The position numbers and the translations under genes were made by a program. Positions 17,843 through 27,346 of a stretch of DNA of 64,000 bases are shown in pieces (the stretch's first letter is position 1; the number at the start of each line of letters is the position of its first letter). The stretch spans positions 2,046,001-2,110,000 of the forward strand of contig JAGTTO010000001.1 in assembly GCA_018223435.1 (NCBI GenBank), written 5' to 3'. Below the pieces are notes generated by a model that saw nothing but the letters and a program-made list of their open reading frames with translations, searched no databases and had not been told where the DNA came from. The DNA comes from Lachnospiraceae bacterium Marseille-Q4251. Its GTDB lineage: Bacteria > Bacillota > Clostridia > Lachnospirales > Lachnospiraceae.

Positions 17843-18835
17843 TCACTCTGCCTCCAGTTCTGTCCTCCGAAGATCCAGAAACACCTCCGTTCCCTCTCCC
17901 AGAACGGAGCGGATCTCCATTTTGTTTCCCAGCATCTCCATCACCTGCTTCACCAGTGCCAGACCAACCCCAGTGGAACGCTTGTCCAGGCGGCCGTTGT
18001 AGCCCGTATAGCCCCATTCAAAAATCCTCGGAAGATCCTCCGGGCGGATTCCGATCCCCGTATCGCGGAGCACGAGCAGCCCATTCTCTTTCCCAATCCA
18101 GACACTGCCGCCCTCCTTTGTATATTTGGAAGCATTGGTCAGAAGCTGTTCCAGCACAAAGACCAGCCATTTTTCATCAGTCAGCACCTCACCCGACAGA
18201 TCACCTGCTGAAAACGAGATATGCTTGTGTATCAGAAGCGGGCTGACCTTTTTCACTGCCTGCATCACTACCGGCCGGAGTTCATACCTCTGGATCACCA
18301 GATCATTGCCCTCTCCTTCCATCCGCTGATAAGAAAGTGCCATCTCCACATACTGACTGGTTTTCAGAAGCTCCCTCTTCAGTGCCCGGACATCTGCCGG
18401 TTCCTCCTGAAGCAAAAGTTCCATCGCTGCAATGGGCGTTTTGATCTGATGGCTCCAGCGCGTATAGTATTCCCTGGACCGTACAAGCTTCTCCCTGCTT
18501 TCTCTCTGCTCTCTCTGACAACGTTTTTCCTGATCCTGGATGATTTCCTGATAGATTTTCTCCAATGGTGTCTCCGCTTTCGGAAGATCTGCGGTTTCAA
18601 GAGACTGTTCTGCCTGCCTTTTCAGGATCAGCAGCTGCCGTCTTTTCCTTTCCCATCTGAAAAATCCTGCCATCAGAAATCCCAGTGTCACAACTGCTGT
18701 CACCAGGCAGGTATAACCAGCCGGTCCCCAGGGCAGCCCGTAAAGACCATAGATCAGGCAGAGAGACCCTTCAAAAAACAGTAGAAAAAAGAGAAGCTGG
18801 CGTTTCTCTCTTAAAAAATCACACAGTTCTTTCAT
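17843..18835 (-). CDS. BceS-type intramembrane-sensing histidine kinase
   Basis: This 330-residue kinase has two membrane helices (about 13-33 and 40-58) joined by a loop of only a few residues, so it has no external sensor domain. The H-box is TRWSHQIKTPIAAME with His129. The N-box is LEQLLTNASKYT, and the G-boxes are LRDTGIGI and STGVGLALV. Such kinases sense through the BceAB-type transporter, which is encoded just downstream. It lies 36 bp after the response regulator gene. Confidence 0.9.
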   Translation of the reverse strand: MKELCDFLREKRQLLFFLLFFEGSLCLIYGLYGLPWGPAGYTCLVTAVVTLGFLMAGFFRWERKRRQLLILKRQAEQSLETADLPKAETPLEKIYQEIIQDQEKRCQREQRESREKLVRSREYYTRWSHQIKTPIAAMELLLQEEPADVRALKRELLKTSQYVEMALSYQRMEGEGNDLVIQRYELRPVVMQAVKKVSPLLIHKHISFSAGDLSGEVLTDEKWLVFVLEQLLTNASKYTKEGGSVWIGKENGLLVLRDTGIGIRPEDLPRIFEWGYTGYNGRLDKRSTGVGLALVKQVMEMLGNKMEIRSVLGEGTEVFLDLRRTELEAE

Positions 18836-18871
18836 AAATATAAAAAATCCTTTCTAAGACAGACCGTACCT

Positions 18872-19549
18872 TTACGGTTCCATGATCAGATACCCCACAC
18901 CTTTTCTGGTAGAGATCAGTTCTTCCACTCCGATCTGTTTCAGTCTCTGCCGAAGCCTGGCAACATTTACCGTCAGAGTGTTTTCATCAATAAATTCCTC
19001 CGTATCCCAGAGTGCCTGGATCAGGTCTTCTCTCGGCACCACATTTCCTTTTTTCTTCATGAGAATTTCCAGGATTTTATATTCGTTTCTGGAAAGCTCC
19101 AGTTTTTCTTCCCCAAAGGAAACCACTCCATCCCCAAGGTTCAGGGTGACTCCCCGACAGTTCAACGTATTCAGATCTCTTCCGAAATCGTACGTTCTCC
19201 TGATAATAGCCTGGATCTTTGCCAGCACCACTTCAAACTTAAAGGGTTTGGCAATAAAATCATCTGCTCCCATATTGATGGCCATGATAAGATTCATATC
19301 GTCCGATGCCGAAGAAAGAAAAAGCACCGGTACCCGGCTGATCTTCCGGATCTCCGTACACCAGTAATAACCATTGAAAAAAGGGAGCGACAGATCCATC
19401 AGCACCAGCTGGGGCTGAAATTCCCGAAATTCTTCCATCACCCGGTCAAAATCCTGCACAGCCCGGACAAGATATCCCCATTTTTCCAGCTGACGGGACA
19501 AGATATCCACAATGGTGGCATCGTCTTCCACAAGCATGATCCGATACAT
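18872..19549 (-). CDS. BceR-type response regulator, OmpR family
   Basis: I chose the ATG at 19547-19549 (MYRIMLVEDDAT) because AGGAGG lies 8 nt upstream; the open frame extends 19 codons further without support. The receiver has the acidic pair at residues 8-9, phosphoacceptor Asp52 in LVLMDLSLPFF and the conserved Lys in FIAKPF. A winged-helix DNA-binding domain follows (ENTLTVNVARLRQRLKQ, RKGVGYLI). Length is 225 residues. It is predicted to activate the Bce-type transporter genes after antibiotic stress. Confidence 0.9.
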   Translation of the reverse strand: MYRIMLVEDDATIVDILSRQLEKWGYLVRAVQDFDRVMEEFREFQPQLVLMDLSLPFFNGYYWCTEIRKISRVPVLFLSSASDDMNLIMAINMGADDFIAKPFKFEVVLAKIQAIIRRTYDFGRDLNTLNCRGVTLNLGDGVVSFGEEKLELSRNEYKILEILMKKKGNVVPREDLIQALWDTEEFIDENTLTVNVARLRQRLKQIGVEELISTRKGVGYLIMEP

Positions 19550-19743
19550 ATCATTTACCTCCTCTTGATCTGACACCATTCTATCATCTTTTTTTAAATT
19601 TGGCATTTTTTTCTAAAAGGACGAAAGCGTTCATACTGGTATGGTCATTTTTTTCAGAATTGGCTATTTAAATCCATCCACTTACAGTATAAGATAGCGA
19701 TAACATTCCAGTAGATGGAAAACAAAGAAAAGAGGAGAAGCTT

Positions 19744-20346
19744 ATGAACAGTAAATCACACGATCAAATCCAGAAATTAGCCCTGACGGCACTTTTCGCC
19801 GCTCTGTGCTATGTTATCTTTACCTTCCTGCAGATCAAGATCCCCATGCCCGGCGGAGATGCCACTTCCCTGCATCTTGGAAATGCCTTCTGCGTTCTGG
19901 CCGCACTGCTTCTCGGAGGCGGTTATGGCGGACTGGCCGGAGCTGTCGGCATGACGATCGCTGACCTGATGGATCCGGTTTATATCACCGGAGCTCCCAA
20001 GACGTTTGTCCTGAAGTTCTGCATCGGTCTGATCACCGGTCTGGTTGCCCACAAGATTGCTCACATTAGTGAGAGCACGGACAAAAAATACATCTTCAAA
20101 TGGAGCCTGATCTCCACCATCGCAGGTCTTGGCTTCAATGTCATCTTCGATCCGCTGGTTGGTTACTTCTACAAACAGTACATCTTAGGCCAGCCCCAGG
20201 AGATGGCTTCCGTTCTTGCCAAATGGAGCACCGCTACTACTTTTGTAAATGCCGTTGCTTCCACCATCCTGGTCGTTATCCTTTATAATGCCCTTCTTCC
20301 GGCCCTTAAAAAATCCGGGCTGAAAATTTCCAACCCGGCATGGTGA
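19744..20346 (+). CDS. ECF transporter substrate-binding (S) component
   Basis: This 200-residue membrane protein has about six hydrophobic helices. The N-terminus has the TALFAALCYVIF pattern typical of ECF S components, followed by a LHLGNAFCVLAALLLGG helix and GAVGMTIADLMDP. It would bind a vitamin or related small molecule and work with a shared energising module (EcfA, EcfA', EcfT) encoded elsewhere. The sequence resembles the riboflavin/HMP-type S-component group, but the substrate is not certain. A ribosome site (AGAGGAG) precedes the ATG. No riboswitch was recognised in its leader. Confidence 0.8.
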   Translation: MNSKSHDQIQKLALTALFAALCYVIFTFLQIKIPMPGGDATSLHLGNAFCVLAALLLGGGYGGLAGAVGMTIADLMDPVYITGAPKTFVLKFCIGLITGLVAHKIAHISESTDKKYIFKWSLISTIAGLGFNVIFDPLVGYFYKQYILGQPQEMASVLAKWSTATTFVNAVASTILVVILYNALLPALKKSGLKISNPAW

Positions 20347-20406
20347 TGTGAAGCGGATTTCACGAAATCCGGTGAAAGATCGAAAATCCGATTAACCACC
20401 CTATAA

Positions 20407-20456
20407 AAACTTCCCGGACGAATAAGATATCAAACCTTATTCGTCCGGGAAGTTTT
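20407..20456. terminator. Strong bidirectional terminator
   Basis: A stem of about 19 bp with arms AACTTCCCGGACGAATAAG and CTTATTCGTCCGGGAAGTT closes an 8-nt loop. It ends the ECF gene and overlaps the end of the AAA-ATPase remnant on the other strand. Confidence 0.92.
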
Positions 20457-20822
20457 ACTTTGTTATTTTTTCGATATTCCACATTGCTTCCAAAAGTTTT
20501 CTGGAAGCATTTACAGATGAAATTACATCATGCCAGTTCATTGTGCTGATTGCATTCATGTATTCCTGAGAAACTTCACGGTTAGGAATCGATGCCGTAT
20601 GTCTTTCACTGTTATACGTCAGATAACCTAAATGAATCAGCAGCGTCAGAACATCATCCCTTGTCGCAAAAGTCGTCATATCATTCATACCATGCTTTCG
20701 CTTCCTGAAAACTCATATGATATTCATCGCAAAGTGATTTTACTTCCTGCTCTGTAAAGCCAAAATATTCCGATAAATCTCCGGTATTTGTCATGGAATA
20801 CTCCGTAAACATATTTAAATTA
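20455..20822 (-). pseudogene. AAA-ATPase / PD-(D/E)XK protein remnant
   Basis: Two pieces of one family are present. The upstream piece (about 20690-20822) translates to TNTGDLSEYFGFTEQEVKSL and onward to KAWYE-stop. The downstream piece (20455-20688) has TRDDVLTLLIHLGYLTYNSE and continues for about 77 residues. Both resemble the C-terminal half of the AAA-ATPase-like proteins with a DUF1703-type nuclease domain that are common in gut Firmicutes and Bacteroidetes. The N-terminal ATPase and the section between the pieces are gone. It is an inactive fossil in the gap between the ECF and sialic-acid genes. Confidence 0.65.
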
Positions 20823-20860
20823 TGTTTATTTCTATTATATACTTGCAAAATCATTAAATC

Positions 20861-20891
20861 AAAAGGCTGACCACAAATCAGTCAGCCTTTT
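20861..20891 (-). terminator. Terminator of the sialic-acid operon, stop codon in the stem
   Basis: On the minus strand the arms AAAAGGCTGAC and GTCAGCCTTTT are followed by GATTT. The left arm contains the last two codons and the TGA stop of the permease gene. Confidence 0.8.
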
Positions 20892-21772
20892 ACAGAACCT
20901 ACCATTACACCTTTTACAAAATATTTCTGTACAAACGGGTATGCCACCAGGATGGGCAGCGTTGTGATTACGATGGTTGCGGCACGGATGGCCTGGGATG
21001 GTGGTACCACATCCAGGGAGTTGTATGCTTCTGCGCCCAGGTCTCCGATACTGGAAGCCGCCGTGATGATATTCCGGAGGATGTTCTGCATGGGGAGCAG
21101 AGCCGTGGTGTTGATGTAGAGCATGGCATCAAACCAGGCGTTCCAGTGGCTTACTGCATAGAAAAGGCCGATCGTTGCGATGGAAGCTTTGGAAAGCGGA
21201 AGCACAATCTTTACCAGGACCTGTGCATCATTTGCTCCATCGATAACAGCCGCCTCCTCCAGGCTCTTGGGAATCCCGTAGAAGAAATTTCTCATGATCA
21301 GAAGGTTCCAGGTATTGATCAAGCAGGGAAGAACCATAGCCCAGCGGGAATCAATAAGGCCTACACCTTTGACCAGGATGAATGTCGGAATCATTCCACC
21401 GGAAAACAACATGGTAAAAAATACAAAGCCTGTCAGAAAAGTCCTTCCTTTTAAACCTTCTCTGGAAAGTCCATAGGACAGTGTGATCGTAAAGACCAGG
21501 TTCAGCGCAGTTCCGATCACCACGCGGAACAGGGTGTTTCCATAAGCTCTCGCGATATTTTTTCCACTGGCGAGGAGCATTTTGTAAGCGGAAAAATCAA
21601 ATTTTTCAGGAATGATGATAAACGTTCCTCTTCTGGCGATCTCCGCCTCACTCACAAAAGAAGTCATAACTACGGTAAATACCGGAACGATGACCAGTAC
21701 CATGAACAGGCACATCACGATCACATCTACGATCTGAAAAATTGTTTCCCCTGATAATTTTTTCTTTTTCAC
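20882..21772 (-). CDS. Sugar ABC permease, YtcP type (sialic-acid operon)
   Basis: This is a 296-residue CUT1-type permease with six predicted membrane helices. The EAA loop, KSLEEAAVIDGANDAQVLVK (about 190-210), contacts the ATPase. It is the second of a permease pair and overlaps its partner by 4 bp. It is the last gene of the six-gene nan operon and ends in a terminator hairpin. Together with the LplB-like partner and the binding protein at 22759-24348 it should import a sialic acid or sialoside. No ATPase is encoded in the operon. Confidence 0.88.
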   Translation of the reverse strand: MKKKKLSGETIFQIVDVIVMCLFMVLVIVPVFTVVMTSFVSEAEIARRGTFIIIPEKFDFSAYKMLLASGKNIARAYGNTLFRVVIGTALNLVFTITLSYGLSREGLKGRTFLTGFVFFTMLFSGGMIPTFILVKGVGLIDSRWAMVLPCLINTWNLLIMRNFFYGIPKSLEEAAVIDGANDAQVLVKIVLPLSKASIATIGLFYAVSHWNAWFDAMLYINTTALLPMQNILRNIITAASSIGDLGAEAYNSLDVVPPSQAIRAATIVITTLPILVAYPFVQKYFVKGVMVGSVKG

Positions 21773-22692
21773 CAGATGCCCTCCTGTCCTAATTTTTTCG
21801 TGATCTTATTTGTTCCGAGAACAAGAATCAGAGAAATCACGGAGGTAAACAGATTTACCGCTGTCGCAAAGGAGTAATTCTGATTTACCACGCCTTCCCG
21901 GTATACATAAGTGCTGATAACGTCCGCTGTGGAGTAAACCTGCGGAGAATAGAGAAGCAGGACTTTTTCATAGCCCAGATTCAGGATATTTCCCACTTTG
22001 AGGATCAGCATGATTGTGATAACCGGCATGATTCCCGGAATCGTTATATGCCACATTCTCTTGAGAACGCCTGCACCGTCCACCATGGCAGCCTCATAGA
22101 GCTCCTGGTCGATGGCGGCCATCGCTGCGATAAATACGATGCTGTCCCAGCCGACGCTCTGCCAGACTTCTGAAACTGTGTAAATTGTCCGGAAATATTC
22201 CGGCATTCCGAGAAACGGCATCGCCTCTCCGCCGAAAAATTTCACAATCGCATTGACCAGCCCACCGTCCACAGACACCAGGGTTCGGATCATTCCGCAG
22301 ACGATAACGGTGGAAAGGAAATGCGGCAGATAAGATACAGTCTGAACCGTTTTCTGGAAAATTTTACATTTCAGTTCATTGATAAAAAGTGCCAGAATAA
22401 TGGCTATCGGAAAGCTCCATACCAGAGTGTAAATACTCAGCAGGAGAGTATTTTTCATCAGTCGGAAGAAATAAGGGGACTGGAAAAATTTAATGAAATG
22501 TTTGAATCCTACCCAGTTTGAAGTAAAGATTCCTTCGATTCCCCAGAACGGTTTATAGTCTTCAAAAGCAATAACAATTCCCAGCATGGGAAAATAGCGG
22601 AATACCAGATACCAGATCAGGCCTGGCAGCATTAACAGATAAATAAAACGGTCTTTCTTCAGGTAATAAAACAAGTTTTTCTTTTTTTTCAT
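21769..22692 (-). CDS. Sugar ABC permease, LplB type (sialic-acid operon)
   Basis: This 307-residue permease begins with a basic stretch (MKKKKNLFYYLKKDR) and has six predicted helices. Its LplB-type features include VQTVSYLPHFLSTVIVCGMI and the EAA loop QELYEAAMVDGAGVLKRMWH. It sits 66 bp after the binding-protein gene and overlaps the YtcP-like gene by ATGA. LplB/YtcP pairs usually carry oligosaccharides, so the cargo here may be larger than free sialic acid. Confidence 0.88.
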   Translation of the reverse strand: MKKKKNLFYYLKKDRFIYLLMLPGLIWYLVFRYFPMLGIVIAFEDYKPFWGIEGIFTSNWVGFKHFIKFFQSPYFFRLMKNTLLLSIYTLVWSFPIAIILALFINELKCKIFQKTVQTVSYLPHFLSTVIVCGMIRTLVSVDGGLVNAIVKFFGGEAMPFLGMPEYFRTIYTVSEVWQSVGWDSIVFIAAMAAIDQELYEAAMVDGAGVLKRMWHITIPGIMPVITIMLILKVGNILNLGYEKVLLLYSPQVYSTADVISTYVYREGVVNQNYSFATAVNLFTSVISLILVLGTNKITKKLGQEGIW

Positions 22693-22758
22693 ATCAGGTC
22701 TCCTTTAGTTATACAGGCGGCTGGTTGCCCGGCCGCCCGCTCACTCATAACATTACGC

Positions 22759-24348
22759 TTAGCTTTCTTTCTGCTCCTGATACTGTCTGGTATACTCATT
22801 GATGTAATCCTGTAATCCTATTCCATCGCACTCTTCCAGGAACTGATCCCAGGTATCGAAAGATCTTGTGCCGTTTACAAATTTGATCAGCTCTTCGTCT
22901 TTGTAGGTATTCAGGTCATTCAGCATGGGGATATTCTCTGCCAGAGCGTCGGTATCCCAGTTGATATCCCCTTCGATTCCCGGATCCAGAGTTGCATCGA
23001 AATCGTCCAGATGCTCCTGAAGCCAGAAGTTGTGCATGAGCTGATATCCTTCCTCATCATATTCAGAGGTCTGTACTTCAAGCGGCAGGCCTAAAGATAC
23101 CAGGAAATCTCTTGCGTAGGTGGGACCGCCCTCGATGGGGATGATATTTTTGTTCTCTTCAGCGTTTTCTACATCCGGATTATATTTCCAGTATTCGCCT
23201 TCCGGACCGTAAGCTTCTGTTGTGTAATTCTCCCACTGGAAGGACCATTCCACAAATTTCATAACTGCTTCCGGATTCTTGCACTTGCTGCTGATCACCA
23301 GACCGCTGGTTCCGCCCAGGGCCTTCGTCTGAATCAGGCTTCCGTTATCGCCGGTGATACCTGCTTCGTTGATGCTCCATACATAAGGTTTCTCTTCTGT
23401 ACGCTCATAGTTTCCAAGATTCTCTCTTAAAGTCGGCTCTGTCAGGGTGATTCTGGAATACCAGGCGCAGGTAGCTCCTACGGCTCCTTTGGAAATATAG
23501 GAACGGATGGTGTCAGCATCCATGGTAAAGCACTCTTTGTGGATGATGCCGTCGGTGTACCACTGATTCAGCTGTTTCAGGAAATCCACATAGCCGTCAG
23601 CGATCCATTCCGGTTTCACCTTATTATCTGTTTCATCCAGCCACTTGCCGTTTCCACTCTTCACGAAACCGCCCAGCAGAACGGATTCCGCAGTATTGAG
23701 GACCTCTGTGGAACCGCCTTTTTCCAGGATCAGAGGGATTGTCTCGCCGTTTCCATAGGGATCCAGCTCTTTGATCTTATAGAGATACTCATTCAGCTCT
23801 GCCATGGTCGTGGGCATTTCCATTCCGGTGAGCTCCAGCCAGTCATTGCGTACAAATACCTGATACGGGGTGGTGTTGGTTCCACGGGGGATTGCCCAAA
23901 TGGTTCCGTCAGTGTCTGTTACTCTGTCCCAGGATCCCCAGGGCTCCCAGAGATCGTACAGCTCTTTTGCTTCCGGCGCCTGAATGTAGTCAGTCAGCGG
24001 AAGGATGATGCCGTCTTTCGCATAATCTCTCCAGTCTCCCCACCAGGCATCGATCTGATCGCCGCCTGCCAGCAGAAGGTTGAGTTTTTCGGTCTGTGCG
24101 CCTGCATCGGAGGGAGGCATGATGATTTCAACTTTCACTCCGGTCTGCTCCAGAATGTAATCCTGCATTTTCTGGTAAATGGAGCTGTCACTTCCTGCCT
24201 CTGCTCCGGCTACGGAGAAAGCGCCTGAGTTATTGTAAATGACGATGGTGGGAACGTCCTCATCCGCAGATACGCTGATTCCTCCGCCAAGTACGCCAAG
24301 GGCCATAACTCCTGCCAGCAAAGCTGACCATTCTCTTCTTCTCTTCAT
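22759..24348 (-). CDS. Extracellular solute-binding protein (sialic-acid operon)
   Basis: This 529-residue protein has a signal peptide (about 1-28: MKRRREWSALLAGVMALGVL onward) without an obvious lipobox Cys, which is unusual for a Gram-positive binding protein and may mean another anchor or an atypical cleavage. The mature part is a LipO-type sugar-binding fold with the LNLLLAGGDQIDAWWGDWRD block (about 93-112), rich in Trp and Tyr residues typical of carbohydrate sites. It lies 24 bp after the sialidase gene. Context predicts a sialic-acid-containing ligand. Confidence 0.85.
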   Translation of the reverse strand: MKRRREWSALLAGVMALGVLGGGISVSADEDVPTIVIYNNSGAFSVAGAEAGSDSSIYQKMQDYILEQTGVKVEIIMPPSDAGAQTEKLNLLLAGGDQIDAWWGDWRDYAKDGIILPLTDYIQAPEAKELYDLWEPWGSWDRVTDTDGTIWAIPRGTNTTPYQVFVRNDWLELTGMEMPTTMAELNEYLYKIKELDPYGNGETIPLILEKGGSTEVLNTAESVLLGGFVKSGNGKWLDETDNKVKPEWIADGYVDFLKQLNQWYTDGIIHKECFTMDADTIRSYISKGAVGATCAWYSRITLTEPTLRENLGNYERTEEKPYVWSINEAGITGDNGSLIQTKALGGTSGLVISSKCKNPEAVMKFVEWSFQWENYTTEAYGPEGEYWKYNPDVENAEENKNIIPIEGGPTYARDFLVSLGLPLEVQTSEYDEEGYQLMHNFWLQEHLDDFDATLDPGIEGDINWDTDALAENIPMLNDLNTYKDEELIKFVNGTRSFDTWDQFLEECDGIGLQDYINEYTRQYQEQKES

Positions 24349-24372
24349 TTGTTGTTCCTCCTTTTTTTATTT

Positions 24373-25401
24373 TTACAGAAGCACTTTTTTCAGCAAAAGC
24401 TCCTGTATCGTTCCGTTCACTGTTCGCTCATAAAGGATATACGCCGCATTTTCGTGGATCGCCAGATCCGCATAACCGCCGCAGGGATCGATCTCCTCCA
24501 GAGCCTCCCAGGTGCGGGCATCGTCGTTGCTTCTATATAAAGTCAGATGAATTCGCGGTGCGTAAAAAATATTCATATCATGGTTCGCACAGTTTACAAA
24601 ATAAAGCGTGCCATCTTCACTTTCCATACTTCCACAGCAGGTCGGATCCGGAAGCTGTGTCTCGCTCCAGACAGTCTCGAGTTTCGTCGGAACTGCCTGG
24701 GTGATTCCCATGACCCGACAGCGCTCAAACCGTTCATTCCGGAAATTGAATAAAAGCTTTCCGCTCGCCATTTCCGCCACCGTCGTCTCGTTGGCATTTT
24801 CCACACCTCTTGTGAAAAAGCCGGGAAGCCAGGTTTTTCCGTGGTCCTCGCTATAGATACAGCCGGCTACTGACGGGAAATGGTCCCGTACCAATTTGCC
24901 TTTTCTCTCATGAACTTTCCCCATGGCCAGCCAGATCGGTACTACCAGAAGTCCTGCTTTCGTCAGGATACCGTGGCCCGGGCCTGTCGCGCATACGTTC
25001 CATTCCCATGGAATATTTCGTAAAGTTTCTGTGATCTCTACCGGCTCCCGGAAGGTCTCGCCTTCATCCTCGCTGACGGTATACCAGGTTTTTTCATAAT
25101 CCTGGCAGAAAATGAGATGCACCAGGTTTCCGTCGGAAATCAGCACCGGATTGTTCCATGTGATCCGCTCCTCCGGAGGAACCGTTCCTTTTATATACTG
25201 AGGTTCGCCGAAACTTTTTCCATCATCCGTACTTCTCCGGACGGTGATATGGCACTCCGCCCAGTCATTTCCCGTCTCTTTCCGGGATTCCCAGGCCGTC
25301 AGGACGGTTCCTCTGTCCGTCACCGCAATGGCCGGAATCCGGTATTCCTCATAGCCGCCGATACCGGCTTTTTCCAAAATCGTTGTCGTCTCTGTCATCA
25401 A
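24373..25401 (-). CDS. Sialidase-family (GH33/BNR) protein, no signal peptide
   Basis: This 342-residue beta-propeller has the family motif YRIP (residues 20-23) with the arginine that binds the sialic-acid carboxylate. Asp-boxes are at about 57-64 (STDDGKSF), 110-117 (SEDEGETF), 184-191 (SEDHGKTW) and a weaker SNDDARTW near the C-terminus. A Tyr in GGYADLAI is a candidate nucleophile, and Glu residues around ENANETT fit the usual partner. It lacks a signal peptide, so it should act inside the cell on imported sialosides. It overlaps nanA by 4 bp. Confidence 0.85.
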   Translation of the reverse strand: MMTETTTILEKAGIGGYEEYRIPAIAVTDRGTVLTAWESRKETGNDWAECHITVRRSTDDGKSFGEPQYIKGTVPPEERITWNNPVLISDGNLVHLIFCQDYEKTWYTVSEDEGETFREPVEITETLRNIPWEWNVCATGPGHGILTKAGLLVVPIWLAMGKVHERKGKLVRDHFPSVAGCIYSEDHGKTWLPGFFTRGVENANETTVAEMASGKLLFNFRNERFERCRVMGITQAVPTKLETVWSETQLPDPTCCGSMESEDGTLYFVNCANHDMNIFYAPRIHLTLYRSNDDARTWEALEEIDPCGGYADLAIHENAAYILYERTVNGTIQELLLKKVLL

Positions 25402-26264
25402 TCCAGATCACCAATCCCGTCTAATAACTGTTTCTGCGCTTCTGTTATGGGTGAGAAGGGGGAACGGCAGTCGCCACAGACAATTCCTTTGCGGCCCAGC
25501 AGATATTTCACCGCCGTGATATCTCTCACCTGAAGCAGAGCGTCGATAATTCTGCAGGCTTCATGCTGGATTTTTTCCGCCTCTTCCTGGCGGCCTTCGT
25601 GATAGGCATTCCAGATTCGTTTGAATTTTTTCAGCATGAAGTTGTAAGTGCTTCCGATGGCTCCGTTCACTCCTACCGGAAGGGAATACAGGAAAGATTC
25701 ATCCTGACCGAACATTACGGTCATTTCCGGATAGCGGGTGTGGATGCGTTCGAGCTCGTAGAGATTGGAATCGGTATATTTGATGCCCTCCACCCGGCAG
25801 CTCTTTTTAATCTCGCCCAGGTTGTCGGCATTGATGATCACGCCGGAATACCTGGGAATGTTGTAAACCATCACCGGAAGGGTTGTCGCATCGGAGATCG
25901 CCGTATAGTAACGAACCAGCTCTTCCAGCTTGAAATTGTAATAGAAAGGCGGAACGCTGGAGACTGCGGTGGCTCCTGCCCTTTCTGCTTCTTTTGCAAG
26001 CTTTGCAGCCTGAGCGGCACCGATCATTCCCACATGGGTCACAATGGGAACCCGTCCGTTCACGGTCTCTGCCACCGTCGCTGTGATTTTGATTCTCTCC
26101 TCCTCGCTCAGAAGAAAGCACTCACCGGTACTTCCTGTCACATAGAAACCGTCGGCTCCATCCTCCAGAAGCACTTCCACCAGCTTTTTCAGCATTTCAT
26201 AGTTGACTTTTCCTTCCCCGTCATATGGCGTTACCAATGCCGGGACGATACCACCTAGTTTCAT
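25398..26264 (-). CDS. nanA: N-acetylneuraminate lyase
   Basis: This enzyme splits N-acetylneuraminate into N-acetylmannosamine and pyruvate. I start it at 26262-26264 (MKLGGIVPALVTPYDG), which has a purine-rich site (AGGAAAAAGGAG) upstream; the extra 29 codons of open frame look non-coding. At 288 residues it is the right size for a DapA/NanA TIM barrel. The carboxylate-binding GSTGE is at 44-48, Tyr134 in VMVYNIPRYSG and the Schiff-base Lys162 in EGIKYTDSN. Downstream enzymes nanE and nanK are not in the window. Confidence 0.9.
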   Translation of the reverse strand: MKLGGIVPALVTPYDGEGKVNYEMLKKLVEVLLEDGADGFYVTGSTGECFLLSEEERIKITATVAETVNGRVPIVTHVGMIGAAQAAKLAKEAERAGATAVSSVPPFYYNFKLEELVRYYTAISDATTLPVMVYNIPRYSGVIINADNLGEIKKSCRVEGIKYTDSNLYELERIHTRYPEMTVMFGQDESFLYSLPVGVNGAIGSTYNFMLKKFKRIWNAYHEGRQEEAEKIQHEACRIIDALLQVRDITAVKYLLGRKGIVCGDCRSPFSPITEAQKQLLDGIGDLD

Positions 26265-26296
26265 CTCCTTTTTCCTTTCCAGCCTCTTACGGCTTA

Positions 26297-27346
26297 TCAA
26301 ATTTTTTCTGTACGGCTGCTCTCTCTTATCTTCAGTTCCGGGATGATCCATTTGGCAGCTTCCTCTTTCACTCCGCCTTCCAGGGCTTCCATCATCATCC
26401 GGATCGCCTCTTTTCCCATCTCCTTGGAACGGGAAGAAACGGACGAAAGCGGAACCGGCAGAATATTGCAGATGCTGCTGTCGTTATATCCCACAACCTT
26501 TACATCTTTTCCGGGTACCAGCCCTTTTTCCTGCAAAACGCTGTACAGGACCGTCGCCATCATATCGTCAAAGCAGTGAACCCCATCCGGAATCTTTTCC
26601 CCAGAAAAAATCACCTGCAACTTTTCTTTCAGTGCGTCGCCCTCGTAATTTCCCAGAAGAACCGGCCCCTCCTCCACTTCTTCCTGACAGTCCAGCAGTG
26701 CTGTCTTGAAGCCGTTGTAACGGCTGATGGAGGTAGAATATTTTCTCTGTGAAAGATAAGAAAGCCGCCTGCAGCCCCCTTCGATGAGATGCTTTGTCGC
26801 CATATAGGCTCCGTAATGATTGTTGGTCCCCACAAAAGGAGCGTTCAGTCCGTCGATACTGCGGTTACAGAGCACAAAAGGAATCTTTTTCTTTTTCAGA
26901 AGATCCAGGGTTTCAAAGCTCATCTCCGAGTTAATAATTGGAATGATGATACAGCCGTCGGCTCCCATCTCGATCATCTGGTAAACGTTCCTCTTCTGTT
27001 TCTCCGGAATGCTCTCACTGCTTAAAAGCACCACATTGATGTGATTCGCTGTGGCGTAATCCTCAATTCCGGAAATAAACTGTGGATAAACATCGCCCAT
27101 CAGAGAAGGCAGGATCACGCCGATGTTGACATTCCTGCTGAACCGGCCTGTCACATAAGTGCCGCTTCCCTTCACCGAATTTAGATACCCCTCCTGCTCC
27201 AGTTCCGTGATTGCCTTGTCAATCGTGTTCCTGGCCACCTGATACTTCCTGCTCAAAAAATTTCTGGAAGGTATCCTGCTCCCCTCTTTGCTGCTCAAGA
27301 TCAACTTTTTTATTTCCAACTTAACTTCCTGATACCGTAAGGCCAT
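26297..27346 (-). CDS. GntR/LacI hybrid regulator of the sialic-acid operon
   Basis: An N-terminal GntR winged helix (about 1-70: SRKYQVARNTIDKAITELEQ) is joined to a C-terminal periplasmic-binding-type effector domain (NVNIGVILPSLMGDVYP onward), the layout of AraR-type regulators. I chose the ATG at 27344-27346 (MALRYQEVKLEI) because GGGAG lies about 6 nt upstream. It is the first gene of the operon, 32 bp before nanA, and probably represses the promoter at 27456-27485 until a sialic-acid-derived sugar binds. The effector is inferred from context. Confidence 0.85.
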   Translation of the reverse strand: MALRYQEVKLEIKKLILSSKEGSRIPSRNFLSRKYQVARNTIDKAITELEQEGYLNSVKGSGTYVTGRFSRNVNIGVILPSLMGDVYPQFISGIEDYATANHINVVLLSSESIPEKQKRNVYQMIEMGADGCIIIPIINSEMSFETLDLLKKKKIPFVLCNRSIDGLNAPFVGTNNHYGAYMATKHLIEGGCRRLSYLSQRKYSTSISRYNGFKTALLDCQEEVEEGPVLLGNYEGDALKEKLQVIFSGEKIPDGVHCFDDMMATVLYSVLQEKGLVPGKDVKVVGYNDSSICNILPVPLSSVSSRSKEMGKEAIRMMMEALEGGVKEEAAKWIIPELKIRESSRTEKI

